A DNA stretch of 64,000 nt from Dermabacteraceae bacterium TAE3-ERU27 (GTDB lineage: Bacteria > Actinomycetota > Actinomycetes > Actinomycetales > Dermabacteraceae): assembly GCA_019218415.1 (NCBI GenBank), contig JAHUUL010000001.1, positions 434,001 through 498,000 on the forward strand, written 5' to 3'. Position numbers and translations under genes: made by a program. Every line of letters starts with the position of its first letter. The stretch's first letter is position 1. Below, in pieces: positions 44,915 to 53,873 of this stretch. The notes beneath the pieces were generated by a model that was not told where the DNA came from, did not search any database, and saw only the letters and a list, made by a program, of their open reading frames with translations.

Positions 44915-45856
44915 ATGCTAAAGAAGAATGTTCTCACCCCGGAAGAAAGCGACCTGGTGCGGCGTCTGCTGGCCGAGGTCTCCCGACACGACGGGGTTGC
45001 GCCGCTGGACGAGGCCGCCCTGCTCAGGCTCGCGCCGGGGGACACGGGGGCGCAGCATTTCCTGCTGCCGCAGGTTGAAGTGGACGGCGAAAATGCGGGG
45101 GAGGAACTTGCCGGTTACGTGAGCCTGCTTGCCGACGGCACGATCCAGGGCGCGGTAGCGCCCGCCCAGCGGCGGCGCGGGTTCGGACAAAAGCTGCTGG
45201 GCGCGGCCCACGCGCAGGCGCCGCAGGGGGGAGCCTGGGCGCACGGTGCGCTACCGGAAAGCGCGGCCTTCATGGCGCAGCAGGGGTGGGTAGCAAACCG
45301 GGAACTCCTGGTGATGAGCGCCGATCCGGCGGCGGCGCTGCGGGCGCTCGAAACCAACGGGAACGCAGCCCTCGATACGGAGGGCCTCTACCTGCGCGAG
45401 AGCAGGGGAGAGGCAGACCTCGAACTGCTGCACGGGCTCAACGCCGCCGCTTTCGCGGATCACCCCGAGCAGGGGAAGCTGAGCGTGAGCGACCTGCGAC
45501 AGCGCTTCGCGCAGCCTTGGTTTTCCGCCGCGCGCCTCCTTTTCGCGTTCAGGGCGTGCGCCGGGCAGGCGCGTCCGGAGCCTGCCGGGGAGGAAAGCGC
45601 TGCCGGGGGAATGACGCCCATCGGTTTCGTGTGGCTTAAAGAGGACGAACTCTACGTGCTGGGGGTGCACCCCGCCGCGCAGGGGGCCGGGGCGGGGCGG
45701 AAACTGCTCGCCGCGGCGCTGCGCCTGGCAGCAGACGAGGCGCTACCGGAGCTGAAACTCTACGTAGACGCGGCAAACACGGCGGCTGTCTCCCTGTATA
45801 AAAAGGCCGGTTTCCAGGTTGTGGAAAGCCATACTCGCTACGTTCCGGGCGCGTAG
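44915..45856 (+). CDS. mshD: Mycothiol synthase
   Basis: Acetylates Cys-GlcN-Ins in the last step of mycothiol synthesis. 313 aa with two GNAT domains: the N-terminal one to about residue 140 (AQRRRGFGQKLLGAAHA) and the C-terminal one at about 150-310 (VHPAAQGAGAGRKLLAAAL, LYVDAANTAAVSLYKKAGF). Start ATG 44915 chosen because it is 10 nt from GGGAG; GTG 44909 is too close. The presence of mycothiol supports actinobacterial origin. Confidence 0.88.
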   Translation: MLKKNVLTPEESDLVRRLLAEVSRHDGVAPLDEAALLRLAPGDTGAQHFLLPQVEVDGENAGEELAGYVSLLADGTIQGAVAPAQRRRGFGQKLLGAAHAQAPQGGAWAHGALPESAAFMAQQGWVANRELLVMSADPAAALRALETNGNAALDTEGLYLRESRGEADLELLHGLNAAAFADHPEQGKLSVSDLRQRFAQPWFSAARLLFAFRACAGQARPEPAGEESAAGGMTPIGFVWLKEDELYVLGVHPAAQGAGAGRKLLAAALRLAADEALPELKLYVDAANTAAVSLYKKAGFQVVESHTRYVPGA

Positions 45857-45917
45857 ACGGTAACCTCGTGCGGTGGGGCCGGATAACTTGACCGGAAGTA
45901 GCTAGAGAGGGACGCAA

Positions 45918-46862
45918 ATGCCGTTTCGGGAGTCGCTGCCGAGCGACGTGGTGGTTGCCGCCGGCGCCCTGGTGTGGCGCGAGGGCGAGGACGGGATAGA
46001 GATCCTGCTTGTGCACAGCCCCCGTTACGACGAATGGTCCTACCCCAAGGGCAAGGTGGACGCGGTAGAATCGCTGCCCGCCACGGCGGTGCGGGAAATC
46101 GCGGAAGAAACCGGCTGGAGCGTGCGCCTACACCAGCCCCTGCCCACCGCCGTCTACCTGCTGCCCGGCGGCCGCACCAAGATCGTGCGTTACTGGACAG
46201 CCACTGCCCGCGCGAAAACCTACGGCGGCCCTAAGAACCCGCGCGAGATAGACGACGTGCGCTGGGTGCCGCTGCCGGAGGCCAGGCGAATGTTGATCCG
46301 CCAGTCCCATCACGTGCAGCTCGATGCCTTGGAGCGCTTCATCGCCACCGGCACGCTGCGCACCAACCCGATCATTATTCAGCGCCACGCGGCAGCCCTG
46401 GGCAGGGCGAAGTGGCGTAAGGGGGAGGAGACGCGTCCCCTGAATAAGAAGGGGAAAAAGCAGGCCAAGATGCTGCCGCAGATACTGTCGGCATTCACCC
46501 CGCAGCGCATAGTCACCAGTCCCTGGAAACGCTGCGATACCACGATGACCCCGTTCGCCAAGCTGTCCGGGATAGACGTGCGGCGCAAGGATTCGCTGAC
46601 CGAGGCGGCGAACGCGCAGCGGCCCTCCCGTACCGCCGCCGTCATGGAACGCATCCTCGTCGGGGGCACCTCCTGCGTGGTGTGCACGCATCGCCCCGTG
46701 CTGCCCACCCTGATCGAAGTCGCCAAGCAGCACGCCACGGAAGAGGTGGCGCGCGAGCTGCCCAAGAAAGATCCCTACCTGGCAGCGGGGGAGATGCTGA
46801 TCCTGCACACCACCGTAAAAGGTCTGGTAGTCGCGCTGGAAAGGCACATTAGCGAACCGTAG
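45918..46862 (+). CDS. MutT1-like Nudix hydrolase with histidine phosphatase domain
   Basis: A 314-aa two-domain protein. Residues 1-140 hold a Nudix box GKVDAVESLPATAVREIAEETGW (residues 45-67, GX5EX7REUXEEXGU). Residues 150-310 form a histidine phosphatase domain (IIQRHAAALGRAKW; VVCTHRPVLPTL). This is the mycobacterial MutT1 layout, which hydrolyses 8-oxo-dGTP and related nucleotides. Just upstream of the pst operon, with which it shares an orientation but not a close gap (159 bp). Confidence 0.88.
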   Translation: MPFRESLPSDVVVAAGALVWREGEDGIEILLVHSPRYDEWSYPKGKVDAVESLPATAVREIAEETGWSVRLHQPLPTAVYLLPGGRTKIVRYWTATARAKTYGGPKNPREIDDVRWVPLPEARRMLIRQSHHVQLDALERFIATGTLRTNPIIIQRHAAALGRAKWRKGEETRPLNKKGKKQAKMLPQILSAFTPQRIVTSPWKRCDTTMTPFAKLSGIDVRRKDSLTEAANAQRPSRTAAVMERILVGGTSCVVCTHRPVLPTLIEVAKQHATEEVARELPKKDPYLAAGEMLILHTTVKGLVVALERHISEP

Positions 46863-46902
46863 CCGGGCGGGGGCTCCTGCCATTACCGCGCGGCCAGAGA
46901 AC

Positions 46903-46920
46903 ATTAACCGCGCGTTCACT
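46903..46920 (+). promoter_or_regulatory. Candidate PHO box upstream of pstS
   Basis: ATTAACC (46903) and GTTCACT (46914) are 11 nt apart, the spacing of PhoP direct repeats (GTTCACC-type) of actinobacteria; TTTTCAC at 46930 is off register. About 100-120 nt upstream of pstS. Confidence 0.45.
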
Positions 46921-47021
46921 CTTACTCGGTTTTCACGTCACCTAGGCTCCCTAGTGTCGTTTCCGACGGCGCCTTTGCGCCGGGAAACAACTACCGGGCC
47001 GACGCCCGCAGGAGGTAAGAC

Positions 47022-48137
47022 GTGAACGTCCGCACCCGCAAGATTGCTGTACTTGCCGCTACCGCCCTTATCGGCTCGCTAGGCCTCACCGCCTGCAGCG
47101 GGAATGACGGCGGCGTGAAGAAGGCCGACCCGGCTGGCAGCGCACCCGTAGCGGACCTGAGTGGCAGCATCGCCGGATCGGGAGCTTCGTCCATCGAATC
47201 CGCCACCACCGCCTGGACGCAGAACTTCAAGGCCCTCAACCCGCAGGCGCAGGTCACCTACGATGCGATCGGTTCCGGTAAGGGCCGCGATCAGTTCCTC
47301 GCCGGTGGCGTGGCCTTCGCAGGTTCCGACGCCGCGCTGAAGCCGGAAGAGATCGAAAAGGCAAAGCAGCGCTGCTTCGGTGGTAACGCGGTAGACATCC
47401 CCGTCTACATTTCCCCGATTGCGATCGTGTTCAAGCTCGATGGCGTGAAGGAACTGAACCTGGCCCCGGCCACCCTCGCGGGCATCTTCAACGGCAAGAT
47501 CACCACCTGGAACGATCCGGCCATCGCCGCCGATAACCCCGGCGTGGAGCTACCCGCCACCGCCATCGTGCCGGTGCACCGTTCCGACAAGTCCGGAACC
47601 ACCGAAAACTTCACCGAATACCTCTCGGCCACCGCCGGCGATGCCTGGGGGCACAAGGCCTCCGGTACCTGGCCGATGGACGGTGGCCAGTCCGGCGAGG
47701 GCACCTCGGGCCTGATCTCGGTGGTTGAGGGCGGCAACGGCACCATCGGCTACGCCGACGCTTCCAAGGCGGGTAACCTCGCCACCGCCAAGATCAAGGT
47801 GGGTGATGCCTGGGTCGGCCACAGTGCGGAGGGCGCCGCCAAAGCCGTCGAGGTTTCCCCGCGCGTGGAGGGGCGCAGCGAACACGATATCGCCCTTGAG
47901 CTGGATCGTAAGACCACCGAGGCTGGTGCCTACCCGCTCGTGCTCGTCTCCTACATGATCACCTGCGACACCTACGAGGACGCGAATAACGCCGAGCTGG
48001 TTAAGGGATTCGCCAAGTATGTCGTTTCCGAGGCGGGACAGAAGGCGTCCCAGGAGCTCGCCGGATCGGCCCCGCTTTCCGAGAAGCTGCGCGGAGAGGC
48101 CGACAAAGCCATCGACGCTATCAAAGCCAAGGGCTGA
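47022..48137 (+). CDS. pstS: Phosphate ABC transporter substrate-binding lipoprotein
   Basis: A 371-aa periplasm-equivalent phosphate binder. Lipobox LGLTACSG (Cys25) anchors it. Phosphate-contact segments: SGASSIESATTAW, GSGKGRDQFLAGGVAFAGSDAALKPEE and VPVHRSDKSGTTENFTEYL. A clean AGGAGG precedes the GTG/ATG start at 47022. First gene of pstSCAB. Confidence 0.95.
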   Translation: MNVRTRKIAVLAATALIGSLGLTACSGNDGGVKKADPAGSAPVADLSGSIAGSGASSIESATTAWTQNFKALNPQAQVTYDAIGSGKGRDQFLAGGVAFAGSDAALKPEEIEKAKQRCFGGNAVDIPVYISPIAIVFKLDGVKELNLAPATLAGIFNGKITTWNDPAIAADNPGVELPATAIVPVHRSDKSGTTENFTEYLSATAGDAWGHKASGTWPMDGGQSGEGTSGLISVVEGGNGTIGYADASKAGNLATAKIKVGDAWVGHSAEGAAKAVEVSPRVEGRSEHDIALELDRKTTEAGAYPLVLVSYMITCDTYEDANNAELVKGFAKYVVSEAGQKASQELAGSAPLSEKLRGEADKAIDAIKAKG

Positions 48138-48161
48138 TAGCGGCCGCGCTAAGGAAAAACC

Positions 48162-49106
48162 ATGACTGTTGAAGCTGCCGCCAAACGGCGGACGCGCACC
48201 AGGCCAGGCGACGCCCTGTTTTCGGGGCTGAGCCTGGCCTCGGGGCTGGTCATCTTCCTGACCCTGCTCCTGGTCGCCGTATTCCTCACCCTGCAGTCGC
48301 TCCCCGCGATCCAGGAAAGCCGCGAGGTCACGGGGAACGCGGACGCGGTATCCCTGCTCGAATACACCGGCCCGCTTGTTTACGGCACCGTCCTGGCTGC
48401 CGTCCTGGCGCTGCTGATGGCGGTCCCGATCTCCGTGGGAATCGCGCTGTTCATCTCGCACTACGCTCCCCGCAAGCTGGCGCAGACCCTCGGCTACCTG
48501 GTGGATCTGCTCGCAGCCGTGCCCTCGGTCGTGTTCGGCCTGTGGGGTGGTGTCTGGCTGGTGCCCAGGCTGGAGCCGCTCTTCATGGGGTTGCACAACT
48601 ACCTCGGTTTCATTCCCCTCTTCGGGGGCAACGTCACCGCCCCCATGCGTAACATCGCGGCGGCCTCCGTGGTCCTTGCGGTAATGATCCTGCCCATCAT
48701 CACCGCCGTCACCCGCGAGGTGTTCCTGCAGGTGCCCAGGCTGCATGAGGAGGCGGCGCTGGCGCTCGGGGCCACCCGCTGGGAAATGATCCGCATGTCG
48801 GTGCTGCCCTTCGGACGCTCGGGAATCATGAGCGCGTCCATGCTCGGTCTGGGCCGGGCGCTCGGCGAAACCATGGCCGTGCTGATGGTGCTCTCCGCAG
48901 GCAGCACCTTCTCCCTGCACATCCTTGAAGTGGGGATGCACAACACCATCGCCGCAAACATTGCCTCGCAAAGCGCGGAAAGCTCCGGCGTGCAAATGTC
49001 CCGCCTGATCTTCACCGGCCTGGTGCTGTTCATCATTACCTTCGTGATCAACTCGATCGCCCGCTGGATCGTGAATCGACGCAAAGAATTCTCGGGAGCC
49101 AACTGA
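48162..49106 (+). CDS. pstC: Phosphate ABC transporter permease
   Basis: 314 aa with six TM helices. EAALALGATRWEMIRMSVLP is the EAA loop that docks the ATPase; DLLAAVPSVVFGLWG and GLGRALGETMAVLMV are PstC motifs. Lies 24 nt after pstS; its TGA overlaps the pstA ATG by 1 nt. Confidence 0.95.
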   Translation: MTVEAAAKRRTRTRPGDALFSGLSLASGLVIFLTLLLVAVFLTLQSLPAIQESREVTGNADAVSLLEYTGPLVYGTVLAAVLALLMAVPISVGIALFISHYAPRKLAQTLGYLVDLLAAVPSVVFGLWGGVWLVPRLEPLFMGLHNYLGFIPLFGGNVTAPMRNIAAASVVLAVMILPIITAVTREVFLQVPRLHEEAALALGATRWEMIRMSVLPFGRSGIMSASMLGLGRALGETMAVLMVLSAGSTFSLHILEVGMHNTIAANIASQSAESSGVQMSRLIFTGLVLFIITFVINSIARWIVNRRKEFSGAN

Positions 49107-50236
49107 TGACCACTGCTATCTCCACCGGGGAACGCAGTCTGCCCTGGTACCACCTGGTGTTCACCGGCATCGCCGCGGTGCTGGTGAGCGTGCTGCTGCT
49201 GACCCTAACGTCGTCCCTCAGCATCGCCTCCGTGGTCGTGATCGGTTTCTTCGTGCACCTCGCGATCACCTTCGGGTATTCCCGTTACCGGGAAGGGCCC
49301 CGCTGGGCGCGCGACAGGGTGATGACCCTGCTCGTAATCGCGGCTTTCGCGCTGGCCATGCTGCCTCTCGTATCCCTGCTGTGGGAGGTCACCTCGCGCG
49401 GCATGAAGCGGCTGATCGCACCGTTCCCCGGCTACTTCTGGCAGACAGACATGGCGGGTGTCATCGGTGGGATGGAGGCCGGGGGCGTGCTACACGCCAT
49501 CGTCGGCACCCTGCTGATCACCGCGGCAGCCACCGTGATCTCCGTGCCCATCGGTCTGTTCACCGCGATCTTCCTCGTCGAATATTCGTCCGGCCCGCGC
49601 ACCAGGGTGCTTGCGAAGGGAATCACCTTCCTGGTGGACGTGATGACCGGTATCCCCTCCATCGTGGCGGGCCTGTTCGCGCTGGCGCTATTCGTCACCG
49701 TGACCGGCAACCAGGGGATCCGTATCGGCGCGATGGGCGCGGTCGCGCTCTGCGTGCTGATGATCCCCACCGTGGTGCGCTCCAGCGAAGAAATGCTGCG
49801 GCTCGTGCCGCACGAACTGCGCGAAGCCTCCTACGCGCTTGGCGTGCCGAAATGGCTGACCATCGTGCGCGTAGTGCTACGCACGGCGGTCGCCGGTATC
49901 ACCACCGGCATCACCCTGGCCATCGCCCGCGTGATCGGTGAAACCGCGCCCTTGCTGCTCACCATCGGCTTCGTCCCGGCGCTGAACAAGAATCTGTTCG
50001 AGGGCCGCATGGCCACCCTGCCCACCTATATCAATAGTCAGTTCAAGCTGGGTAACGCGGTCTGCAACTCGGATACGGTAACCAACCCGATTACGCAGCT
50101 CGCCTACAACTGCTCTACCTCAATCAACTATGATCGCGCTTGGGCCGCGGCCCTCAACCTCATCCTGATCGTGATGGTGCTTAACGTGATCGCCCGTCTT
50201 GTGAGCCACTACTTCGCCCCGAAGGCCGGGCGTTAA
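49106..50236 (+). CDS. pstA: Phosphate ABC transporter permease
   Basis: 376 aa. The N-terminal 90 residues hold two extra TM helices before the usual six. [36 protein letters not shown] (EAA loop) and [17 protein letters not shown] are PstA hallmarks. A loop of about 30 residues before the last helix has two Cys (VCNSDT ... NCSTS), which may form a disulphide outside the membrane. Confidence 0.95.
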   Translation: MTTAISTGERSLPWYHLVFTGIAAVLVSVLLLTLTSSLSIASVVVIGFFVHLAITFGYSRYREGPRWARDRVMTLLVIAAFALAMLPLVSLLWEVTSRGMKRLIAPFPGYFWQTDMAGVIGGMEAGGVLHAIVGTLLITAAATVISVPIGLFTAIFLVEYSSGPRTRVLAKGITFLVDVMTGIPSIVAGLFALALFVTVTGNQGIRIGAMGAVALCVLMIPTVVRSSEEMLRLVPHELREASYALGVPKWLTIVRVVLRTAVAGITTGITLAIARVIGETAPLLLTIGFVPALNKNLFEGRMATLPTYINSQFKLGNAVCNSDTVTNPITQLAYNCSTSINYDRAWAAALNLILIVMVLNVIARLVSHYFAPKAGR

Positions 50237-50270
50237 GCTGCCTGACGGCCCCAGAAAGGACCGCCCCCAA

Positions 50271-51050
50271 ATGTCTCACCGTATAGATGTAGAAAACCTC
50301 AACGTTTTCTACGGCAACTTCCTGGCTGTCGAGGACGTTTCGATGACGATCGCGCCGCAGAGCGTGACCGCCCTAACCGGCCCCTCCGGCTGCGGTAAAT
50401 CGACTTTCCTGCGCACCCTCAACCGCATGCACGAGGTCATTCCCGGCGCGCGCGCCGAGGGCAGCGTCACCATCGCCGGACAAAATATTTACGCGCCCGG
50501 CGTGGACCCCGTAAACGTGCGCCGCCGCGTGGGCATGGTGTTCCAGCGTCCCAACCCGTTCCCCACCATGTCTATCGCGGAAAACGTACTGGCGGGCGTG
50601 CGGCTAAACAACCGGCGCATCTCTAAGGCTGAGGCGGACGAGCTGGTCGAATCCTCCCTCACCGGCGCGAACCTGTGGAACGAGGTCAAAGATCGGCTGG
50701 ATAAGCCCGGTTCCGGCCTTTCCGGCGGTCAGCAGCAGCGCCTGTGCATCGCCCGCACCATCGCCGTTAAGCCCGACGTGATCCTGATGGACGAGCCGTG
50801 TTCCGCACTCGACCCGATCTCCACCCTCGCCATCGAAGACCTCATCCATGAGATGAAGAACGACTACACGATCGTGATCGTTACCCACAACATGCAGCAG
50901 GCCTCGCGCGTTTCCGATAAGACGGCCTTCTTCAACATCGCGGGCACCGGTAAACCCGGCAAGCTCATCGAAATGGACGACACCCAGGTGATGTTCCAAA
51001 ACCCGAAGGAGAAGTCCACCGAGGATTACATCTCTGGACGTTTCGGGTAA
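50271..51050 (+). CDS. pstB: Phosphate ABC transporter ATP-binding protein
   Basis: 259 aa. Walker [10 protein letters not shown] (residues 37-45), Q-loop [18 protein letters not shown], signature [16 protein letters not shown], Walker [14 protein letters not shown] and H-loop VTHNMQQA. Completes the high-affinity phosphate uptake system. No phoU follows, unlike many pst operons. Confidence 0.96.
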   Translation: MSHRIDVENLNVFYGNFLAVEDVSMTIAPQSVTALTGPSGCGKSTFLRTLNRMHEVIPGARAEGSVTIAGQNIYAPGVDPVNVRRRVGMVFQRPNPFPTMSIAENVLAGVRLNNRRISKAEADELVESSLTGANLWNEVKDRLDKPGSGLSGGQQQRLCIARTIAVKPDVILMDEPCSALDPISTLAIEDLIHEMKNDYTIVIVTHNMQQASRVSDKTAFFNIAGTGKPGKLIEMDDTQVMFQNPKEKSTEDYISGRFG

Positions 51051-51191
51051 GTACATCCGGGCTCACCGCACGGGGGCATGTCATCTCAGGGAGGATCAGA
51101 CCTGGGGATGATGTGCCCTCGTTCGTTTTTTCCTAGCATTAAGCGAGGTAAGAAAGCGATACCAAACCATTTCCTGCGGAAAGGAAAAGCT

Positions 51192-51284
51192 ATGAGTGGA
51201 GTACTGCTGGTGGTGGTGGCCGGGGGCTTCGTTTTGGCTGGTTCCGTGGCGGGGCTAGTCCTCTTTCTAACCCTAAAAGATTAA
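51192..51284 (+). CDS. 30-aa membrane peptide
   Basis: ATG 51192 preceded by GGAAAGG; encodes MSGVLLVVVAGGFVLAGSVAGLVLFLTLKD, one TM helix with a charged end KD. Lies 141 nt after pstB. Its size, RBS and hydrophobicity suggest a real single-span small protein, possibly a subunit or regulator. Homology unknown. In line with the second small ORF at 51317. Confidence 0.55.
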   Translation: MSGVLLVVVAGGFVLAGSVAGLVLFLTLKD

Positions 51285-51316
51285 GCAGATTTAATCCGTG
51301 TTTGTAGGAGGGCAGC

Positions 51317-51442
51317 GTGGGAACCGAATTGTTTCTGCCGAGCATTTCTGAAATCGTCTACGGGCTGATAATTCTGATCGGCATAATCGGTATTCCCACC
51401 GCGATAACCCTGGGAGTCATCTTCCTGACCAAGAAAAAGTAG
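51317..51442 (+). CDS. 41-aa membrane peptide
   Basis: GTG 51317 preceded by AGGAGGGC; encodes a 41-aa peptide with an amphipathic start TELFLPSISEIVYG, one TM helix of LIILIGIIGIPTAITLGVIF and the basic end LTKKK. Lies 32 nt after the 30-aa ORF. The strong Shine-Dalgarno and the matched C-terminal pattern (VLFLTLKD / VIFLTKKK) support a pair of co-expressed small proteins. Function unknown. Confidence 0.6.
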   Translation: MGTELFLPSISEIVYGLIILIGIIGIPTAITLGVIFLTKKK

Positions 51443-51444
51443 TC

Positions 51445-53409
51445 CTAGATCAGTTTCTTTCCGCGCAGGAAACGCACCAGGAACACCGCCATGTCGGCCC
51501 TGGTCACCGCGAGATCGGGGCGGAACGTGCGATCCGGCCAGCCGGTAGAGATACCGGTTTGCGCCAGGAACTCGATTTCCCGATAAAACAGGTGGCTGCG
51601 CGGCACGTCTTGGAAACTGGGGCGGAGCGGTGGGGCATATCCCGCAGAACCCCAGGCGCGGGTCAGGAACGCGGCCATTTCTAGGCGCTTCGACTGTGCC
51701 AGGCGGCGCATCTCAAAGCGTTCTTCGCCTACCTGCCAGCCGTTAATCAGCCCCTCAGCGCGAGCCCAACACATCTCCTTATAGAACTGATAGTGCGGTT
51801 CTACGTCCACGAACGGGGACTCTTCCGGTGGATTAAACGCCGGGTACCCGGCCATGCGGTACAGCATTGCCGCCACCGCGTCGCGGTTAATCGGCAGGGA
51901 CGGACGGAAAGTGCCGTCCGGCCAACCCGTAATTAACCCCAGTTCATAGGCCTGTTCGATCTCGGCAAAGAACATGTGCCTCGGCGGTACGTCGCTAAAG
52001 TGCTGAACCGGGTGAATATCCTCCTCGCCGACGGGCAGGAACGTCACCTTGCCGCTGCCCGCCTCGCGCACGGCGTCGCCGTTCTCAAAGGCCTGGCTGG
52101 GGGACAGCGAATCCTCCACCGGCATGCCCCACTCGGGCTGCCAATCAGCGGCGAAAGAACTCATCCAGGCGCTCGCCCGGTCGTTTTCCTCATGGAAAAT
52201 TAGGCCTCGGGTTAGGCGAGAAACCGTGAAATCGCCCGCCCGGTGAGCCAGCATATTCACGGTTCCCAGGAAGTACTCTCCCCGCTTAAACCCGTAGGCC
52301 TCGTAAGGGGCGCGGGAAAGCTTCCGCAATCGGGTACTCACCTTGTCCCGCAGCCGATCCAACTGCGCATATAGCGCGTCACCGCAGCAGTCGGTGTAGT
52401 TAACGTCCCGATGGGCCCCCAGTACGGGTACCTCTGCGATGCTGCGCTTCTTGAACGGCGTACCGCTCACGTTTACCCGCCAGTTAACTCTGTCCGTCAC
52501 ATCCCAGATGAAAGATCCCCCCAGTTTCCAGGCGATAACGTCGGCTGCGGCGTCCAGGGCCGGGGCGGGTGCGGGCTCGTCCACAAACGACCCGAGCAGG
52601 CAGACGCCGAAGGAACCGGTGTTAAATCCCAGCGCGTGGGAGCCCACGATGGGGCGTAGCAGGCCCCCCTTGCGGCCCTCAAAAATCTGGCCGTAACGGT
52701 CAATCAACACGTTATAGCCGACGTCCGACCAACCGCGCGCACCCGTATGGAAATAGTGGATGGCGCGCACGATCTGGGCGCTCTGCGCGGGCGTGTAATC
52801 GTTCGCGCCCTCGCTGTGGTGTACGAAGCAGGCGCGCAGATAACCTGCGGAGGAAGTTTCTCTGCCGCGGCTCTCATCGGCACCCCACGCCGCACGGCCG
52901 ATGACCGGCGGTGCACCCGGACCGGGGCGGATTGCCGTCGGGCCAGGACTAAACGGTGCGGTACCGCCGCTGCCCACCCCGCCATCCCCCGGGAGGGGGC
53001 GCGAATCCAACAGATGGACCGCGAGCTCGCCTGTGAAATCTCCGCCGTCCAGGCGCGCCTCTAGCTCGACGGCCACGGCATCACCCGTCCACACCGGGTT
53101 GGTGGCCGTATCCGTGTCACCCCTATCGGTGGGCAACGGATGAGGAGAGATCCAACCGGAAGCGCTGCCGTCGGCATAGCGGGCCCGTAGGCGTAGCACC
53201 TCGGGGGTGCGCAGACCGGGCCAGGAGAGCGCTACCAGGTTGAACGTTCCGGAAACACTGCGGAAGTCGGTTAGAGAACGTCGGCTGCGCCGACGCGAGG
53301 GCTTCTTGACGGTGTGCGTAACGCTTTCCGAATCACCCGCGTAGACGGTCATGGGAACGGCAGCGAGGGCAGCGGAAGCGAGCAGGGCACGGCGGGGAAA
53401 GCTGCGCAT
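51445..53409 (-). CDS. PGRP-type N-acetylmuramoyl-L-alanine amidase with three SLH domains
   Basis: A 654-aa exported wall hydrolase. The N-terminus MRSFPRRALLASAALAAVP is Tat/Sec-like. An amidase_2/PGRP domain spans about residues 165-350: zinc ligands in CFVHHSEG and LGAHRDVNYTDCCGD (His and Cys), with GWSDVGYNVLIDRYGQIFEGR. Three SLH repeats span about residues 465-650 (FSDVPP, PFVDVEP, SFQDVPRSHLF; each with TGWPDGTFRP-type strands). SLH domains bind pyruvylated wall polymers. Ends 2 nt from the small ORF stop at 51442, tail to tail. Confidence 0.92.
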   Translation of the reverse strand: MRSFPRRALLASAALAAVPMTVYAGDSESVTHTVKKPSRRRSRRSLTDFRSVSGTFNLVALSWPGLRTPEVLRLRARYADGSASGWISPHPLPTDRGDTDTATNPVWTGDAVAVELEARLDGGDFTGELAVHLLDSRPLPGDGGVGSGGTAPFSPGPTAIRPGPGAPPVIGRAAWGADESRGRETSSAGYLRACFVHHSEGANDYTPAQSAQIVRAIHYFHTGARGWSDVGYNVLIDRYGQIFEGRKGGLLRPIVGSHALGFNTGSFGVCLLGSFVDEPAPAPALDAAADVIAWKLGGSFIWDVTDRVNWRVNVSGTPFKKRSIAEVPVLGAHRDVNYTDCCGDALYAQLDRLRDKVSTRLRKLSRAPYEAYGFKRGEYFLGTVNMLAHRAGDFTVSRLTRGLIFHEENDRASAWMSSFAADWQPEWGMPVEDSLSPSQAFENGDAVREAGSGKVTFLPVGEEDIHPVQHFSDVPPRHMFFAEIEQAYELGLITGWPDGTFRPSLPINRDAVAAMLYRMAGYPAFNPPEESPFVDVEPHYQFYKEMCWARAEGLINGWQVGEERFEMRRLAQSKRLEMAAFLTRAWGSAGYAPPLRPSFQDVPRSHLFYREIEFLAQTGISTGWPDRTFRPDLAVTRADMAVFLVRFLRGKKLI

Positions 53410-53520
53410 GGCGTAACCTTTCCGGGCGGCAAACTAGGGGGAAGGGGCCGACCGTTGCCCACCATAATAACGTTTCCGCAGGTAGAAAGCAGGGCGCGGG
53501 CCTAGCGCTAGCATTGTCAC

Positions 53521-53841
53521 ATGGAGAACGTAAAAGTCACCGAAATCCCCGCAGACGCCACCCTGGTGGATGTACGCGAAGAAAACGAATGGGTAGCCGG
53601 CCATGCGCCGCAGGCCCGCCACCTGCCCGCCAGCGAACTGCTGGCCCGCTACGGCGAGATCGACCCCGACGAAACCACCTACCTCGTCTGCCGTTCCGGA
53701 GGCCGCTCCAGCCAGGCCGCACAGTGGCTGGCGGGCAACGGCTACAGCGTCGTTAACGTGACCGGCGGCATGGGCGCCTGGCTGGAAGCAGGCCTGCCGA
53801 TGGTGTCGGAAATCGACGGCGCGGAACCGACGGTAATCTGA
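53521..53841 (+). CDS. Rhodanese-like domain protein
   Basis: 106 aa. Catalytic loop YLVCRSGGRSSQAA has the active Cys (about residue 60) of a sulphurtransferase; VDVREENEWVAGHAPQARHLP is the conserved N-terminal part. Could act in sulphur transfer or cyanide detoxification. Stand-alone gene. Confidence 0.9.
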   Translation: MENVKVTEIPADATLVDVREENEWVAGHAPQARHLPASELLARYGEIDPDETTYLVCRSGGRSSQAAQWLAGNGYSVVNVTGGMGAWLEAGLPMVSEIDGAEPTVI

Positions 53842-53873
53842 CCCGTTTCCGGCAGGCCTGCCCGCTCAGCCAC

